A stretch of DNA of 64,000 bases from assembly GCA_947623455.1 (NCBI GenBank), contig OX392530.1:3819501-3883500 (forward strand). Direction: 5' to 3'. The first letter of the stretch is position 1, and every line of letters begins with the position of its first letter. The translations under genes and the position numbers were made by a program. Of this stretch, positions 22,601 to 34,566 are shown piece after piece. The stretch comes from Mimachlamys varia (lineage: Eukaryota > Mollusca > Bivalvia > Pectinida > Pectinidae). The notes beneath the pieces are model-generated. The model was not told the DNA's origin, searched no databases, and was given only the letters and a program-made list of their open reading frames with translations.

Positions 22601-24990
22601 AATTATGTACGATGAACATGTTAAGGGTATGGAGGCTAGGTTTTACCTTTGTTATCACTACCTACCCACTACACTTCTTGGAATAAACAATATTTGTCCT
22701 TGATTCATCTGTATGTGTTACTAGTACACGTAGCTGTGTTAATGAAAACTATCCTGAGGGACTTTTGACGCCTAACATGTCCTGTTCTGGGGAGATAACT
22801 AATTAACTATTTAAACCCCTAAGACGGTATATTTGTAGTGACAGAACCCAGTGGTACTGGTGTACTTCTGATCCGTCATGTATGACTTCCAGGAAAAGCT
22901 TGTGAATTTGTGGAACAGCGCGAAGCAAAGATAACCTGATACTTAGGGTTCAATAGCATTATATATTCAACCTCTGTGGTGAAAACTTGTTCATTACGCC
23001 ATCTCGAACTCAGTTGAATTAAAGCATTATATTTCAAAGGGTATACTTGAAATGTATAAAAACCCCTAGAAAGCATACTATAATATACTTAATATACACG
23101 CAAATAAAGTTGAATACAACTAAATTATACCCCTATAAGAGATAAGCGCGGGTGAAGGATCTTTATGGTTGTGCTTCAAAGAGGTGTTCAATCAACATTA
23201 ATCTTAATTAACCACACATCAAGTGTGTGTTCGGTATATCATGGCCGGAGCAACTCTCAAGACAACTGCTATGTACATATTGTATCCTGAATCATATGTG
23301 AGTATCTCTATCAAAGCTTTTCCTCAATACTGTGTTGGTATACATATTTCAAAGGTTGCATCATTGCCCTTAATTATTAATTATATACTGTACCTAGTGA
23401 CAACAATCAAAAGGTTGTGAGTTAGAGTCACGTAACGACACTGTGTTAATTTGGTCCAATACGATGTTTGGCAGTGTTAGAAATTGTAATTATGAGTGCA
23501 ATTATGAGCGCCGAAATGGCAGCACCGGATGTATGTTCCCTGGAGGGCAAATAAAGCCATATCATTATAATGGCTTATAATGATACTAGGTTGTGATAAA
23601 GCTATATACAAGAACATCAAATTATTATATTGCTATCATTGCATCATAACTCCGCTTTCCTATTGCAATCAGAGAAGCAGTTAAACCACATCAGTAACAT
23701 ATGACGTGATTATCCTAAAAGAGATGAACCAACATAATGAGGATTTATTTTTTTTAACTGAAAGTGGTATATACGGAAAACAAAACAAATTCCTGCAGAA
23801 AAAAATTATTCCTCAGCAAGAACTACAATTGTGTGTGTGTGTGTGACGGAGACAGGATATGTTGGTATGTGTACCTTGATCTGTTGCCGACTGACAATGG
23901 GTGAACCAGTCGTTGGTGTTACCCATTAATAATTACCAATTTCATAGACGGCAGTTTGTCCTTACCAAGGGACATAACCCATAACATGTAAAACACAGGG
24001 GAAACGCTCAACAAAGGGTAAAAAATGAGGTAGTTTCCAGGGAGACAGTAGGAAGGAAACATTTGTTGATAAAGTTGTCGCCTTTTGCATGTGAGTCATG
24101 CACTTAAAACGTGTAAAATAGCTCTTAACACCTTAATTTAGGTATTACACTTGCTGTAACACATGTTCAGGTCCCTGTGCACGTGAGCAGCAGGTACGGT
24201 CCGTTCGTATCATCAATTAGTTAAACTGCCTGGGAACTTAACGCACTCATACACGTTTACTTCGAAACGAACGCGTCTATGCGTTATGTGATCTTGATTA
24301 AAGCGTTTTGTTTACAGGCAGACGACATTTTCCGGCAAGCTGTCAGAACGCAAAGAGAACTGTTTCGAACGATTTGTGTGATTCAAGTAACATACTAAAC
24401 CACAACAAAATGATTGTGACGCAAATGGATTTATGATGATAGATTAAGAACTAAGAAATAAACTCTGTACAAAAACTGTAAAGATAATTGAAGGCAACGG
24501 AACTGTCTGAAACGGCAAGGGTTTACAGTATAATAATGTGTATGGTACTGCAAACAGCTCGTACCCGTCCAGACTGCATGCAGAAACAACTAAAAGAGGT
24601 TAATAAGATGACAAGGATTTATTGGAAACCAAGCAATTAATGGACAACAGCATGTACTAAATAAACTGTCTGTATTTTGTAATTCAAACTGTTAAATTGC
24701 TGATTTGTGATCTCGTTCCCATACAATGTCTGTTTTATTATAAGGGACGTGTGTATCACATCAATCCCTGGAATGTTGGAGTCGAATGTCAAAGGACACG
24801 ACGTTTCCCCAAATACCCTGGGAGTACAACACAGACAAATCCGTACATCTCCCCGGAACATCGTGCGAGTAAGGCTCCTCCGAGAATTCCTCGGAAATCA
24901 GACAATTTATTTTAGTAAAACGTTGTTATTTCTGCCGTGCAATATTGTGTTTTCTACTCATTGTTTATGATTATATCAAATGGTTTATAA
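22601..24990. other. Unassigned region
   Basis: A short GT microsatellite at about 23830-23845. Frames at 23223-23420 and 24637-24970 are short and unrecognised. No exon with convincing splice sites seen. Confidence 0.35.
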
Positions 24991-24994
24991 CGTT

Positions 24995-25088
24995 TTTATT
25001 TCCCTTTTGTTTAGAATTAATTTAAAAAAAATAAAAATGCATTTATTTCCCTTTTGTTTAGAATTAATTTTTAAAAAATAAAAATGCA
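24995..25088. repeat. Tandem duplication of about 47 bp
   Basis: Two adjoining near-identical copies of TTTATTTCCCTTTTGTTTAG plus AATTAATTTAAAAAAAATAA and AAATGC, differing by one or two bases. Confidence 0.85.
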
Positions 25089-25880
25089 AATTTACACAAA
25101 AATATTGATGTTTGATTCCTTCTTGCATTGTATTGATCTATATGTTTACACTTAAAAATTGTGCCAAGAAACGGTTTTCTTTTTATTAATTATATCTGTG
25201 ATTCATCATTTCTAACTGCAAACGACTCATCGATTGCAATACAAAAAGGGGCAATAACTTTGACTACATGCGAATGATGGCACCCGTCGTTTGAAATTAG
25301 TCTTACAATGAAGACGTAACAAGCAACTGAATAAAACAATCAATAAATCGTTGGGCAGTTTTCATTTCCCCCTTTTTTATTCACAATAGCGATTAAGTAC
25401 TATATACAAAAGTAATAACAAACAAAACTGACTAAACAGCGATCTCCATTTGCACAACTGCACCTCTTCTTACAGTCCAGGTGACTTCAAACGTGGAGAG
25501 ATTAGTTATTGTAACATAGGAAAGACAATATATTGAAATAACACACTAGCATAACTTCTTCGAAACCTTTTTGAATAGAAACAAATGAAATCGAGAATAT
25601 GCAAACAACAAACACAAGAGATTTCAAGGAGCACGCTATTTTGAGATATACATTTGACGCCCGCTATCATGATTTCGTCCTAATCCATGTTAAATGGATG
25701 TCGCCATGGTCTAGTACAAGTAGCATGAACACATATGGTACACAAATAGAAGACACCACAAATCCTTAAACTGGTCATAGTAATAACAGCCGATTTAAAA
25801 TGTGATTAAAAAAATATATACATTTTATTTATTTTACAACAATTAGAAAACACGTTATCCAACTTATATAAATCAATCTT
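25089..25880. other. Unassigned AT-rich region
   Basis: I see nothing recognisable here. Confidence 0.4.
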
Positions 25881-26057
25881 GTTGGCCCGGATGTTAGCAC
25901 GCGATGGGTCTTATTGTGAGAGGAAACCGGAGTACCGTGAGAAAACCCACGTGGTCGGGCAGGTGACCCCATACCGTATCACGTCCGGTCGGGGAATCGA
26001 ACCCCGGCCGCCTTGGTGAAGATAAATGCGCTATCCACTGCACCACCCGACCACCCT
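25881..26057 (-). mobile_element. tRNA-derived SINE (minus strand)
   Basis: The head at the 26057 end carries an RNA polymerase III A box TGGTGCAGTGG (26035-26045) and B box GGTTCGATTCC (25993-26003), both matching consensus on the minus strand. A conserved-looking body follows (TACTCCGGTTTCCTCTCACA, then CGCGTGCTAACATCCGGGCC). Mollusc SINEs with a shared central domain have this layout; I do not assign the domain type. Homologous body pieces occur at 50579 and 54048. Confidence 0.85.
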
Positions 26058-26568
26058 AATGTGATTCAAGCCTGTACTGTTTTGGAATTACGTTACATTT
26101 TTTAAGCAGTGTGACAGAAATTCATTACTAGATAGAACAAAGCCCAATCACCACATCGAGTCACCGGGCAATGTCAAGCTGGCATCAGATCAGATTTGTC
26201 CCCCATCATCTCGGTGTCCTCAATGACCCTTCCTGTCGGTACTAAGGCTGTAACCCACACAAACCAAACACGAGTTAGCACCGACAAGGTAAGAAAGCAG
26301 CCCTCCCAGGTTATATGTTGGAGCCTATTTGGACCAATCAAACTGTCAACACAGCAGAGAGTAATTGGATTTCTACACACTGCCTAGTGCTGGAACACAG
26401 TCGTAAATCTCGGGGTTTGTGTCACGTTGGTGTGCTCTCTCTACAGTCACCGACTTTTGGACAAACCTTCACTACAAATCGATTAAGGTACACGTGCGTC
26501 CATTAAAAAATAGGAAGCATTATCTTACAGTGAAATACATATACACGGATTAGGTTTATAATGCTGGG
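26058..26568. other. Unassigned region
   Basis: Overlapping 63-68-codon frames on both strands between 26174 and 26506 have balanced composition but no recognisable family. Confidence 0.3.
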
Positions 26569-26959
26569 TGGATTGACACAAGGCCGCATATTTACACAAG
26601 TAAGGTGTTGGTTGGTTGGTAGAATGATCGGTTGGCATCTTTACGGCGAGTAGGGTATGAGTTGTTTAGTGTATTGGCAGGTTCGCATCTCTATGACGAG
26701 TAGGGTATGTGTTGGTTAAAATGTCAAGTTCCAATCTTTACGGCTGGTAAGGATATGTGTTGTTTGGTGGATTGACAGGTTTGCGTCTTTACGACTAGTA
26801 GGGTATGAGTTGTTTAGTGTATTGGCAGGTTCGCATCTCTATGACGAGTAGGTAATGAGTTGTTTGGTTGATTGGCCGGTTCGCATTTTCACGACGCGTA
26901 GGGTATGTGTTGGTTGAAATGACAATTCGCGTCTTTACGACGAGTAGGCAATATGTTGT
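26569..26959. repeat. Minisatellite, about 50-bp unit, left part
   Basis: About eight diverged units of GAGTTGTTTAGTGTATTGGC plus AGGTTCGCATCTCTATGACG and AGTAGGGTAT. The array is cut at about 26959 by a reverse-transcriptase repeat and resumes at about 27167. Confidence 0.88.
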
Positions 26960-27166
26960 TATTTGGATGTGACCAAGATTTACATGGCGGGTGTCGTCGA
27001 TGAAGCAGAAGACGCTTACTCTTCCGGAACACCTGGTCTTATTCTCTTGTGCTTTTACAAGGATCTCCATGTACATCATTCCTTTGTTCCTATTTTGCCC
27101 CTAGTTTAATCGATTTTGAGTTCGGATTATGGTTTGTTGACGCTTTGGTATTCCCTGATTTTTTTT
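26960..27166 (+). mobile_element. Reverse-transcriptase repeat, copy 7, inserted in a minisatellite
   Basis: A 5'-truncated copy starting ATTTGGATGTGACCAAGATT, with the peptide block LDVTKIYMAGVVDEAEDAYS, and ending GGTATTCCCTGATTTTTTTT. Both flanks are units of the same 50-bp minisatellite. This fixes the 3' end of the family as a T-rich tail and shows 5' truncation, as for target-primed retroelements. Confidence 0.85.
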
Positions 27167-27225
27167 GTGTGTATTGGCAGGTTCGCATTTTTACGACACG
27201 TAGGATATGCTTTTTCTGCTAGAAT
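27167..27225. repeat. Minisatellite, about 50-bp unit, right remnant
   Basis: One further unit (TGTGTATTGGCAGGTTCGCA, then TTTTTACGACACGTAGGATA) directly after the insertion. Confidence 0.85.
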
Positions 27226-27649
27226 GCGTAATAAACATATGTATGTATGATGAGTATGGCATGTGTAGTTTTGTGGAATTACAGATTTGCACCTTATCTG
27301 ATTTTGGAACACTTCAGACATAGGTCTAAATCATTAGTCTACTGGTTGCATTGCAAAATATTGCACTTAAAACATGTCTTCCTGGTATTTCTTCTGATAT
27401 TTTCAATCTTTTTGCATCTTTGTATTATACCTGCACGACATTTATGTTATTAAAGGTGCGTTGAATAACATTTCTTTGTCTATTGAAGTCGATGGACGCC
27501 GCGTACCGTCAATCTTAGACGTGGCAGTGCATACTTGGTACAGCCAGCTATACGGTCGTGTTAAACGTGCATATATAACCGGACTCATCGTAAATTGTAC
27601 TTGCCATCAGAATTAATTTCTAACCTTTTTCCATCAAGAAATAGATTCG
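27226..27649. other. Unassigned spacer
   Basis: One 68-codon hydrophobic frame (27247-27453) without recognisable similarity. Nothing else seen. Confidence 0.35.
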
Positions 27650-27711
27650 TTTGGTTTGGCTGCATTTTGCACCCTATTAACAAATGTTTCCATTTGAGGA
27701 CGTGCCAGGCT
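27650..27711 (-). mobile_element. Tail part of a SINE (minus orientation)
   Basis: TTTGGTTTGGCTGCATTTTG, then CACCCTATTAAC and GAGGACGTGCCAGG, align with the left end of the full SINE at 39368-39601 (TTTGGTTTGGTTTATTTTTT, then CGTCCTATTAAC and AAGGACGTGCCAGG). It runs straight into a tandem array. Confidence 0.75.
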
Positions 27712-28556
27712 GGCCAGAATGCCGTGACCCAGAGGTGGTGGGCTAGTGGTAACAGAATCCCGTGACCCAGAGGTGGTGGGCTAGTGGTAACAGAATCCCG
27801 TGACCCAGAGGTGGTGGGCTAGTGGTAACAGAATCTCGTCGCCAAAAGGTAGTGGGCTAGTGGTAACAGAATTCCGTGCTCCAGAGATGGTGGGCTAGTG
27901 GTAACAGAATCCCGTGACCCAGAGGTGGTGGGCTAGTGGTAACAGAAACTCGTGACCCAGAGGCAGTTTGCTAGTGGTAACAGAAACTAGTGACCCAGAG
28001 GTAGTTGGCTAGTGGTAACAGAATTCCGTGACCCAGATGTGGTGGGCTAGTGGTAACAGAATCCCGTGATCCAGAGGTAGTGGGCTAGTGGTAATAGAAT
28101 GCCGTGACCCAGAGGTGGTGGGCTAGTGGTAATAGAATCTCGTGACCCAGAGGTGGTGGGCTAGTGGTTACAGAATGTCGTGATCCAGAAGTAGTTTACT
28201 AGTGGAAACAGAATGCCATGACCCAGAGGTGGTGGGCTAGTGGTAACAGAAACTCGTGACCCAGAGGTGGTAGGCTAGTGGTAACAGAATCCCGTGACCC
28301 AGAGGTGGTGGGCTAGTGGTAACAAAATGCCGTGACCCAGAGGTGGTGGGCTAGTGGTAATAGAATCTCGTGACCCAGAGGTGGTGGGCTAGTGGTAACA
28401 GAATCTCGTGACCTAGAGGTGGTGGGCTAGTGATAGCAGAATCTCGTGACCCAGAGGTGGTGGGCTAGTGGTAACAGAAACTCGTGACCCAGAAGTGATG
28501 GGCTAGTGGTAACAGAAACTCGTGACCCAGAGGTGGCGGGCTTATGATCGCAGAAT
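27712..28556. repeat. SINE-derived minisatellite, 38-bp unit, about 22 copies
   Basis: The unit CAGAATCCCGTGACCCAGAG plus GTGGTGGGCTAGTGGTAA corresponds to an internal stretch of the SINE at 39368-39601 (ACCCAGATCTAGAGGTGGAG, then GGCTAGCGGCAGAATGTCGG). With the SINE end directly on its left, the array looks like an in-place expansion of one SINE copy. Confidence 0.88.
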
Positions 28557-30034
28557 AACAGAAAACTTGGACAAAACGGTGCATTAGATTTAGACAAAAC
28601 AAATTATCAAACACATGTTGTTAGTTTGTGTATCTTTACCAAACACAACTTGCATTATTAGTAATTTTGTGATTTTGACCTCAATGACGTGATTTATCAA
28701 TAATGTGTACTCGTTGTGCACTGAAACGTGTTTTGAGGGTTTTTGTGGTCTTTATGTGTGTGTAATGTGTTATAACTATCATTAACAAATTGTTTTTTGG
28801 TTCATTTTGCCTGTTTACAAATGATCCTGGTCGACACGAGATAATGCTATGGAATAGATAGCCTTGACATGAGATACAGTAACCTGGGGACTGGGCTAGT
28901 GTGTGTAGATCTGTTACATCATACCTCTGATGCCGCCGTGGTGTCTGCTTAATCATGCAATCGAAAATTAAGCACATTTAAAATGAGTATGGCGGTGTAA
29001 TTATTTACTGTTCGTTGGTTAGGAATGGTTTGACAAAACACCTACTCCGTCTCAGTCCTACTGTATGTTAGCTTGTCTCATCCGTTTTGTCTCCTTGTCA
29101 TTTAGACTCGTGAGACAAAACCTGTTCACTTCCTCACGTCGGCTACAGGCAATGGGAGAGCGCGCGCAGGCGGGCGTGAAAACAGCACAGTGATTCGATA
29201 AAACGGAAACATTAGCTGAATTATCGGCAAGCTCCAGAGCAGAAATAAGTACAGATATGACGTCAGCGACTGTATACTTTAGCAATGAACCCTCAGCCAA
29301 TCAATAGCCTTTCTCATAATGTCTAATCCTAGTGTCGCGGAACAACCAGATCTTCTTGACGACATGTGTGTTTAAATCGCTAGCTTAATTGTCCAATATC
29401 AAATTGTTCAACTGGTTTGCGCGGAAATAGAACCGACAGCTGACAATCATGATCATTAAAGATTTTCTCATCACCGGTGACAATAACCAGGGCACCTGTT
29501 AACAAGATGACCAATGGTCAGTCAGCTACAGAGGGCGCCTTATATCTATTGATTTATCATATAACATCCACTGTCGACCACCTGTGTCTCGCGTAGGCGA
29601 GCAACGAAGCTCTAATGGAGGGTTGAAAACCAAGTCGGCCGCATTTGTCAACCCATTTAAGTGATCGTTTGAATTTCTTTTTTTCAAATCGACTAACAGC
29701 GAAAACATATCAGAAATGATCGTTAGCTGATATACTGTAAAACAGCATTCTGCCATCGTTCATTTATGTATTGTGATGCCTCGATCGTGTCCCATCAGTG
29801 TAGATACCATTCATATTCGATTACAATATAAAAGAGCACAAAAATACATCTAATTTTATATAACATACAAGAAATAATAAAACTGTCATAAAACATTATC
29901 AGCATTCTAAGACTTTTTTAGTCGTGTCATTACAGTCACATTCAAAGGTCAAAGGCTGTTCTATTTACATTGCACGTCGTGCTTAGGAAATGATGCATAA
30001 AAGAATAAAATAACACTGTTCCTGCTTTTTGCCT
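28557..30034. other. Unassigned region with a GC-richer patch
   Basis: 29130-29310 is richer in CG and contains GAGAGCGCGCGCAGGCGGGC, the CRE-like octamer TGACGTCA (29257-29264) and AGCCAATCA. That would suit a promoter, but no gene start is identified beside it. Minus frames at 28681-28977, 29058-29300 and 29526-29756 are unrecognised. Confidence 0.3.
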
Positions 30035-30178
30035 ATGATTATGTCGTTCATGAAGCAGAAGACGCTTACCCTTCCGGAACACCTGGTAATGTATTATTGT
30101 TCTGTTTTCAGGGTTTTCCTTGTAAATCTCTCTTATGTTCTTATTTGGTCCCTGGTGTAATCGACGATTAAGTATTAT
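30035..30178 (+). mobile_element. Reverse-transcriptase repeat, copy 8 (5'-truncated)
   Basis: Starts at TGTCGTTCATGAAGCAGAAG and keeps ACGCTTACCCTTCCGGAACA plus the TTATTTGGTCCCTGGTGTAA region. The last part of the 3' end is missing. Confidence 0.7.
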
Positions 30179-31975
30179 TTAATGTTAAAGGCAATACAAC
30201 TGATAGAACATATTCCAGATAATGTTTGTGTAGAAAAAGTAACATACATGTACCACATTTCCATCCCATCAGCAGATCGGGGCGATTTCCTGATGTACGA
30301 GTTGAAGGCATGCGTGGTGTCATACACACTGGTAAGGAAGAGAAAAAATCAAGTATCACCTATATACATATAAACTATTAACAAATTCATAACCGTTATT
30401 CCCTGTGTACTTCATACATAAAGCCGATAATGGGATCAAAGTAAGCTTATTTTTCTTAAGCATTTGTTCTCCCAATGTCATCGATATGGTCGAACAATTG
30501 GAATTTCAATTTGTTTGCGGAAAGCTGTTTTAAAAATGTAATTCAATATAATACATATGTTGGTTGATGTAGAGTGACAATAGGGCAAATACATCCATTT
30601 TGTATGTATGTTTTCTTCTGGTAATTAATCTATTATGCTCCTCGGTTTAAAAATGAATGGACATTTCGGGTTTATGGACTGTTTTCCCCACTATTAAGTC
30701 CTTTATAGAAACACAATTTAAAGTTCCGGGGGCAGAGAAATCGACTTGCAAGGACCCAGTGTACAAAAATGTCAAGACTCAAATGATTATTATTGTGCTA
30801 ATATTGAGCTACAAATGCAGCTTCAGCTTTTTGAAACATGACCCTAAAATTTGATGAAACTGTGAAGTCTTTCAATACACAGTGATCAACGCCACAATCA
30901 GCTACTTAATGCTAGTATAAGCTTAAGGAAAGAAACTCAATAAGGACACGTGAGAATTAAACAAAACTGCAGTATTTCCTCCCAATTTATCTAAACACAT
31001 AAAGAAGATTCGCTATGAGGCCATATTTAACCGGAAGTATTGACAGGTCATTTTCTCGCCGACAGGATGGACGTGCGTGTCCTGAATACACACGGCTACT
31101 GATCCTGTTAAGTGTGTGTGATAAAAGGGTGAGAAACATCTCCACAGATAGACAAACCAACGAAATGTGATCAGGGCAGCGACGTCGTACTGTTGGTAAA
31201 CTCCTGTAGATGTTATGGCCTGTGATATCGGATGTGTATAGTGGATGGTCAGGGTCAGGTCTAGTAGTATACTGCCTGTACCTTTTTTATAGTACATTGG
31301 ATTGGGCAGTGAATCTAACGTTTAATTATTATTTTTTTTAATATTTGCATAATGGCACATTATTATGAAATATGATAGCGTTGTTTACTTAGATGATCTC
31401 AAATAATAAAAACTGAGCATGGTTGTCTTAAATGTCACATTGAGTGTAAAGTTACACCAGTTGCCTGTATATTAGTCCAAAGGGTTCTGACTTCTGATCC
31501 TCTCAACATCGAAACGGCTATCGGTTCTGAGAGTCAGAATTTCGCCATAGCAAACAACACAAAAACACGGGTTAGTGATTAAGCAACTTATATGTAATGT
31601 TCAATAAATCTTAATGTATGCACATTAAAAATCAATGAAAAAACAGATTGTGTTCTACTTACAATGTAACTTTTAATGTAATTAAGTTGTAGAAGTTACC
31701 CATTTTCCAGATTTAAAATGGCCGCCGTATCGAGATCTCAAGAAAGTTTTTTTGTGAACTTTACATTTTTGATCACGGGATATCATACGGCGACCATTTT
31801 CAAACAGATGAGAACATCAATGTTAGTTACATGTCGTAGATAAATATAAGTATGCTCTTTCCATTTATATGTAATGTGCTTATATCAAAGTTGTTTGAAC
31901 ATTATAAAACCTTTCAAGCCTCCGAAGGGAATATACTTCTCTATCTTAGTGGTCACTGTTTTTGTTTTGTTTATG
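30179..31975. other. Unassigned region with a short inverted repeat
   Basis: Short frames only (30182-30373, 30657-30854, 31013-31297 minus), none recognised. At 31715-31800 the arms AAAATGGCCGCCGTAT and ATACGGCGACCATTTT form an inverted repeat around about 55 bp, possibly a small foldback element. Confidence 0.4.
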
Positions 31976-32209
31976 TACTGTAAACTAACTTATTTTCGCG
32001 GCGACATATTTTCCCGTTTTCCTATGAAACGACTATTTCGCGACGATTGGAATTTGCGATCAATGCTATCGTTTATCCAATGTACAGTACCCCCACAGTT
32101 GTCATGCCTCTGATTGAAACTAATTCGCCGCGATTAATTTTTCGCGAATTTTAGTCACCGCGAAACACGCGAAAATTAATCACACGCGAAAATAAGTTGT
32201 TTTTTAGTA
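31976..32209. mobile_element. MITE-like element, TTTTCGCG-rich, 234 bp
   Basis: Imperfect terminal inverted repeats: TACTGTAAACTAACTTATTT plus TCGCG (31976-32000) and the inverse of CGCGAAAATAAGTTGTTTTT plus TAGTA (32185-32209). Both ends begin with TA, compatible with a TA target duplication. The interior has several more TTCGCG words in both orientations. There is no coding capacity, so any mobility would depend on a transposase elsewhere. Confidence 0.72.
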
Positions 32210-32979
32210 TTTCATGTTGTGTCATTGTTTCATAAAATTATTGACATCTCATCTCTGTTGCATGTTAAAGTGTAGATGTTGTAAATTGTCAACTATTTTA
32301 TGTAAGTGTACATATTTCTGTATTGAAAATGGGCCGATTACAATAGCACTTTGACTTCCATTGTCTGAAAGTCGTTATCAAAGTATACTTTAGAAACAAG
32401 CGTCCTGCGAACACCTGGGGTTTTTCGTATCTAGTGCCCATACTTGGTCAGACGTCAGTTATCGCATATACCTATATATGTGTATAAAGATCCCTAAAGG
32501 TTTCTGCCCAATACCCCTTTCAGTCTAATTTGACACTGCATCGTCCTGTCTTTTGCTCCAGATTCAGCTTTTTTCTTCACGATTCAGTTTTCTCAGTATT
32601 TTACAATTCCTCTTCGCAATGTTTGCATGAATTAATTAGGTTGATCCTGCATTCGGCTTTTATTTTCCTCGAACTAACTTTCAAATACAAATAACGAACG
32701 CCCACAAAAGAAGTTTCTTTTTACATATGTTGACCGGCAGCATCTTGCCTTCCCCCAGGCATGACCTCTGGCGAGAGAGGGATTCACTGCGTGATCATAT
32801 ATTAACCTACAAGGCAATTATGATGTTTGATCTCCCTATCACGTGCTTTGCGTATCCATACAATCACAGACTTCCCCTTAGGTTAGAGGACACAGGATCA
32901 GACTTCCCTTTAGGTAAGAGGACACGGGAGAACATAGGGGACACTGGATCAGGTCACTGCTCGTTTGGGCCCCATTGCA
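32210..32979. other. Unassigned region
   Basis: At 32870-32960 a short motif (AGGACACAGGATCAGACTTC and variants) recurs two to three times. The 95-codon frame at 32727-33014 spans this and the start of the next repeat and is not convincing. Confidence 0.35.
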
Positions 32980-33360
32980 TGATAGTTTGTTTCGTGATAG
33001 ATGTCAACTGCTGACAAACAAACTTACGACACAGGGATTCGAGAGATGCAGGTTGATGAAGACTATGGGCAAGTTTTATGGTCGCCATTTTTATCTCATC
33101 GAGAAATATTCTGTATCTTGTGTGATACGAAGATGGACATTTTTTATGCGCTTGTTGGCGTGTTTGCTTGTTATGATTGACAATGATGATGTAGAATAAG
33201 CTTATTCTTTCAGAACACCTGGTCTTATTCTCTTGTGCCTTTACGATAGTCCCATGTAAATCTTTCCTTTGTTCATATTTTGCCTCTAGTTAAATCGATT
33301 TTGAGTTCGGATTATGGTTTTGTTGACGCTTTGATATTCTCTGATTTATTTATTTATTTA
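32980..33360 (+). mobile_element. Reverse-transcriptase repeat, copy 9
   Basis: Keeps RDRCQLLTNKLTTQGFERCR, KFYGRHFYLIEKYSVS and the 3' part down to GATATTCTCTGATTTATTTA. A deletion has removed most of the DVYLDVTK / GVVDEAED block. Confidence 0.8.
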
Positions 33361-34075
33361 TTTTGTTGTGACCAAGAACATCTAAACAAGAGTCAAGAAT
33401 GTGTTTTTAACTACAAGTCGCGATCGATTCATAGATAAATTTGACTTTGGACAATTTCTATCACTGTCCACAAACATATTGTGGTCGTGTTTCGCTTGTG
33501 TGGATGCCCTGGTACAATATAGTAGGGGTGTGTTTACAGTAAAACCCTGCTTCTTTACAAGGTGGTATAATTTGTTTATGTACGAGGTTATACTGCATCA
33601 ACGGCTTGTACGAAAACAGTCCTGTTATGCTGTTATTACGTCCTTTTCGGATGATATCTTTATTATCTTAGCTATTTTTGTGATTGTTATTTACATATCA
33701 CATCCTTAATATACCTCGTACAGAATATAGTAAGCCTACAGGCACAGAAAGTCTGCATGTTGAAAAACGTACTTGAGGAAAAAGTTCGTTCAGAAAGAAA
33801 ACGAAAAACATACTCACACCCAGGTTGGTGTACACTGTATATGTAAACTTTGTAATAATATGTTATGCAATCAAAGAATTACAATGTGCACTGCATGGTA
33901 CAGTTATTTTACCCTATTGATTGCATAGGCGATGGTGGGAGACAATGGTCGATAACTTAAAGATCCGAATACAAACCCTTTATTTGATATTTTTTAGAAC
34001 TATTGGTTCCGATCAACCAACACAACCAGCCTCGTACATAAGTTTACATGAATCATGACATTAATAAAAAAAACG
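33361..34075. other. Unassigned region with a 102-codon frame
   Basis: The frame at 33401-33709 ends in a hydrophobic stretch (IFIILAIFVIVIYI), which could form one membrane segment, but no family is recognised and composition is AT-driven. Confidence 0.25.
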
Positions 34076-34428
34076 TCAGAGAATACCAAGGCGTCAACGA
34101 AACCATAATCCGAACTAAAAATCGATTAAACTAGAGGCAAAATATGAACAAAGGAAAGATTTGCATGGAGACCCGCGTTAAAGTAAAAGAGAAAAGACCA
34201 GGTGTTCCGGAAGAGTAAGCATCTTCTGCATCATCGACGACACCCACCATGTAAATCTTGGTCACATCCAAGTAAACATCAATCCTCAAATTGAAAACCA
34301 AGTCATCAAAGTCAATCACAACAAGTAAGCATACTAATAAGCAAATTAAAAAACGTCCATCTTCATATCACGCAAAGATACATAATATTTCTTGATGAGA
34401 TCAAGGTGGCGACCATAAAACTTGTCCA
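34076..34428 (-). mobile_element. Reverse-transcriptase repeat, copy 10
   Basis: Minus strand. The 3' end (GTCAGAGAATACCAAGGCGT, then CCATAATCCGAACTAAAAAT) is followed by CCAGGTGTTCCGGAAGAGTA, the peptide LDVTKIYMVGVVDDAEDAYS and the KFYGRH region. 5'-truncated. Confidence 0.82.
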
Positions 34429-34566
34429 TTAATTAGACTAATGATGGGTATCACTGTTCAAACTGAACTCGCCGACTAGGAAGTATAACAGCAAGTACAC
34501 TCCGGATTAGATTTGTAAGCTACAGCTGTTTGGTGTTGTCATAAACATTCTACATTTTAACCTAGG

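Noticed and set aside
25993..26045. Functional tRNA gene (A and B boxes)
   Set aside because: No tRNA cloverleaf or anticodon arm is maintained, and a SINE body follows; it is a SINE promoter.
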